This document shows positions 13,218 to 14,382 of a DNA stretch of 14,382 bases, one piece after another. Origin of the DNA: Myxococcales bacterium (GTDB lineage Bacteria; Myxococcota_A; Polyangia; Polyangiales; Houyiibacteriaceae); contig CP070650.1 in assembly GCA_020354595.1 (NCBI GenBank), positions 1,893,031 to 1,907,412 on the forward strand, read 5' to 3'. The first letter of the stretch is position 1. The number at the start of each line of letters is the position of its first letter. The translations under genes were made by a program, and so were the position numbers. The notes under the pieces are model-generated. The model did not search any database and was not told where the DNA came from. It saw nothing but the letters and a program-made list of their open reading frames with translations.

Positions 13218-13229
13218 CTCCCGCGGGAG
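13218..13229. repeat. 12-bp perfect palindrome before TetR gene
   Basis: CTCCCGCGGGAG is a perfect palindrome 26 bases before the ATG of the TetR gene. It contains a GGGAG that could act as ribosome site for the alternative GTG start at 13244. It may be a second operator or a small hairpin in the leader. Confidence 0.4.
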
Positions 13230-13255
13230 CGAGACGACAGTCGGTGCAGGAGCGC

Positions 13256-13861
13256 ATGAGCCGCCGAGCACGACGAAAAGAACAGACACTTCGCCGAATC
13301 GAAGAGGCCGGGTGGAGCCTTTTCACCACGCGGGGGTACGAAGCCACGTCGACGCGCGAGATCGCGGACGCCGCGGACATCGCAGCTGGAACCCTCTTCA
13401 ACTACTTCCCCGAGAAGCGAAGTCTCTTGATTCATCTGATGCAGCAGCGGATCGACGAGGCGATGCACCGAGGCTTGGACACACTTGCGGGGTCGTCACT
13501 CGAGGAGGATCTGACCCATGTCCTCGACGTGCTGACCCAGTGCTACGCAAAGGAACGACGCCTGAGCCGCGTGTTCGTGAAGGAGCTGCTTTTCACGGAC
13601 GGCGAGCAGCGCGCCGAGTCCGCTGCCTGGACGTTCGAGCTCGTCAAGAGGATCGCCGGGCTAATACGGGCCGCGCAGGGACGCGGAGAGCTCGACCCCG
13701 CCGTGGATCCGTTGGAGGCGGGCCAGCAACTGTTCAGCGCGCACTACTTCGGGCTCGTCACGTGGCTCGGCGGCACGATCCCATCGCGCGCGGCGCACCA
13801 GGAGCAGGTGCGGGCGTCGCTACGCCTGCTCTTGCGAGGCCTGGGCCGAAGCGCGGCTTAA
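13256..13861 (+). CDS. TetR-family transcriptional regulator
   Basis: A one-component DNA-binding repressor of 201 aa. The N-terminal helix-turn-helix domain reads ARRKEQTLRRIEEAGWSLF (5-23) and ATSTREIADAADIAAGTLFNYF (30-51), the classic TetR form. The rest is a helical ligand-binding domain with no recognised ligand. The ATG at 13256 gives the usual MSRRARRKEQ start, with AGGAG three bases upstream, which is close. A GTG at 13244 would add four residues and has GGGAG 14 bases away. It is divergent from the protease gene, and candidate operators lie in the gap. It converges on the alpha/beta hydrolase gene with a 42-base overlap. It is the only recognisable regulator in the window. Whether it binds sites A and B, about 4.4 and 7 kb away, cannot be told. 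Confidence 0.92.
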   Translation: MSRRARRKEQTLRRIEEAGWSLFTTRGYEATSTREIADAADIAAGTLFNYFPEKRSLLIHLMQQRIDEAMHRGLDTLAGSSLEEDLTHVLDVLTQCYAKERRLSRVFVKELLFTDGEQRAESAAWTFELVKRIAGLIRAAQGRGELDPAVDPLEAGQQLFSAHYFGLVTWLGGTIPSRAAHQEQVRASLRLLLRGLGRSAA

Positions 13862-14382
13862 TCGCCGGCTCACGTCGAGAACCGCGGCGGCGATTTCGTC
13901 GGGCACCTCTTCCTGAAGGAAATGCCCGGCCTGAGTCTCCGTGACGGGCGGATCGCCCAGCAATGCCCTGGTTCGTTTGAGGGCACGCGCAAGAACGGGG
14001 TCGCGTCGGCCCCAGACCATCGCCTTGGGACCGTCGAAGCTGCCGGCGAGTGCGGCGCACTCCTCCAACGCCGGAATCGAGGGGTGACCCATCTTGTCGA
14101 CCGCCATGCGCGCCGTGGCGAGTGGCGCAACTCGATCACGAACGTGACGCAGTGGGTAGCGATATGCGCGGGCGACGTTGCCGCGAATGCTCGACTTGTC
14201 ACCTTGCGCGAGGTGCAAGGCTGCTTGGGGCAGAGGCAAGACGCGAAACGCGAAATCACTGATCAGTGGCATGTGCGAGAGCTTGTGAAACGCAGTTGGC
14301 TTGAAACCAGGGGACGGCGCGTCGAGAACGGTGTTCAGGACGACCATGCCGCCGAGCCGGTCCCGTCGCGTCGTGAAAGGGT
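13820..14382 (-). CDS. alpha/beta hydrolase, haloalkane-dehalogenase-like, 5' end missing
   Basis: This is the C-terminal part (about 186 codons) of an alpha/beta-fold hydrolase. The frame stays open to the window edge, reading RRDRLGGMVVLNTVLD at its visible beginning, so the internal ATG at 14347 is not the start. RLGGMVVLNT is the strand that follows the nucleophile elbow in haloalkane dehalogenases and epoxide hydrolases. The nucleophile itself lies outside the window. A cap region follows, then MVWGRRDPVL, with a likely catalytic or structural Asp, and ETQAGHFLQEEVPDEIA, with the catalytic His. AGHFLQEE is typical of the dehalogenase and epoxide hydrolase branch. The substrate is unknown. 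The stop codon at 13820-13822 lies inside the end of the convergent TetR gene. Confidence 0.85.
   Translation of the reverse strand, partial: PFTTRRDRLGGMVVLNTVLDAPSPGFKPTAFHKLSHMPLISDFAFRVLPLPQAALHLAQGDKSSIRGNVARAYRYPLRHVRDRVAPLATARMAVDKMGHPSIPALEECAALAGSFDGPKAMVWGRRDPVLARALKRTRALLGDPPVTETQAGHFLQEEVPDEIAAAVLDVSRRLSRASAQASQEQA

Overview
The window is GC-rich and gene-dense and most likely comes from a myxobacterium (phylum Myxococcota). The best evidence is two secreted trypsin-fold proteases that end in a MYXO-CTERM-like tail: a short Cys motif, a hydrophobic helix and a terminal Arg cluster. One ExbB/TolQ-type gene followed by two ExbD/TolR-type genes fits the same group. No rRNA, tRNA, CRISPR array, insertion sequence or phage gene was seen. 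Species-level placement is not possible from this sequence alone.

Layout. Positions 31-1835 (+) hold a compact proton-channel operon of one MotA/TolQ/ExbB protein and two tandem ExbD/TolR proteins. Positions 2006-3268 (-) hold an orphan 2-oxoacid dehydrogenase E2 acyltransferase with no E1 or E3 beside it. Positions 3347-4751 (+) hold a small single-pass membrane protein, a TerB-fold protein and an MscS-type mechanosensitive channel. A 21-unit hexanucleotide tandem repeat begins one base after the MscS stop codon (4753-4878) and fills over half of the gap to a convergent short Hsp70-family ATPase gene (4975-6168, -).

Positions 6269-8881 form the most interesting block. A plant-type-ferredoxin/FAD/NAD reductase (+) converges on a translationally coupled pair (-), a Rieske non-heme iron oxygenase and an NTF2/SnoaL-fold protein. 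Both outer promoters carry the same 15-bp sequence in inverted orientation. It fits the actinobacterial KstR half-site pattern TNNAACNNGTTNNA, which controls steroid genes in mycobacteria. The two sites bound the block, so it looks like a self-contained, co-regulated two-component oxygenase. The oxygenase iron-sulfur motif (CPHLGAHL) resembles the DAF-36/Neverland sterol desaturase type more than KshA. A sterol or steroid substrate is therefore a reasonable hypothesis, but it is not proven.

Positions 8964-9428 (+) hold a PrxQ/BCP peroxiredoxin whose 3' end overlaps the convergent protease gene. Positions 9406-13093 (-) hold three same-strand, closely spaced genes: a MYXO-CTERM trypsin, pyruvate kinase, and a second, more divergent MYXO-CTERM protease. 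Positions 13256-13861 (+) hold a TetR-family regulator whose end overlaps a convergent alpha/beta hydrolase gene (haloalkane-dehalogenase-like) that runs off the right edge.

All functional assignments rest on motifs read by eye. No database search was run.
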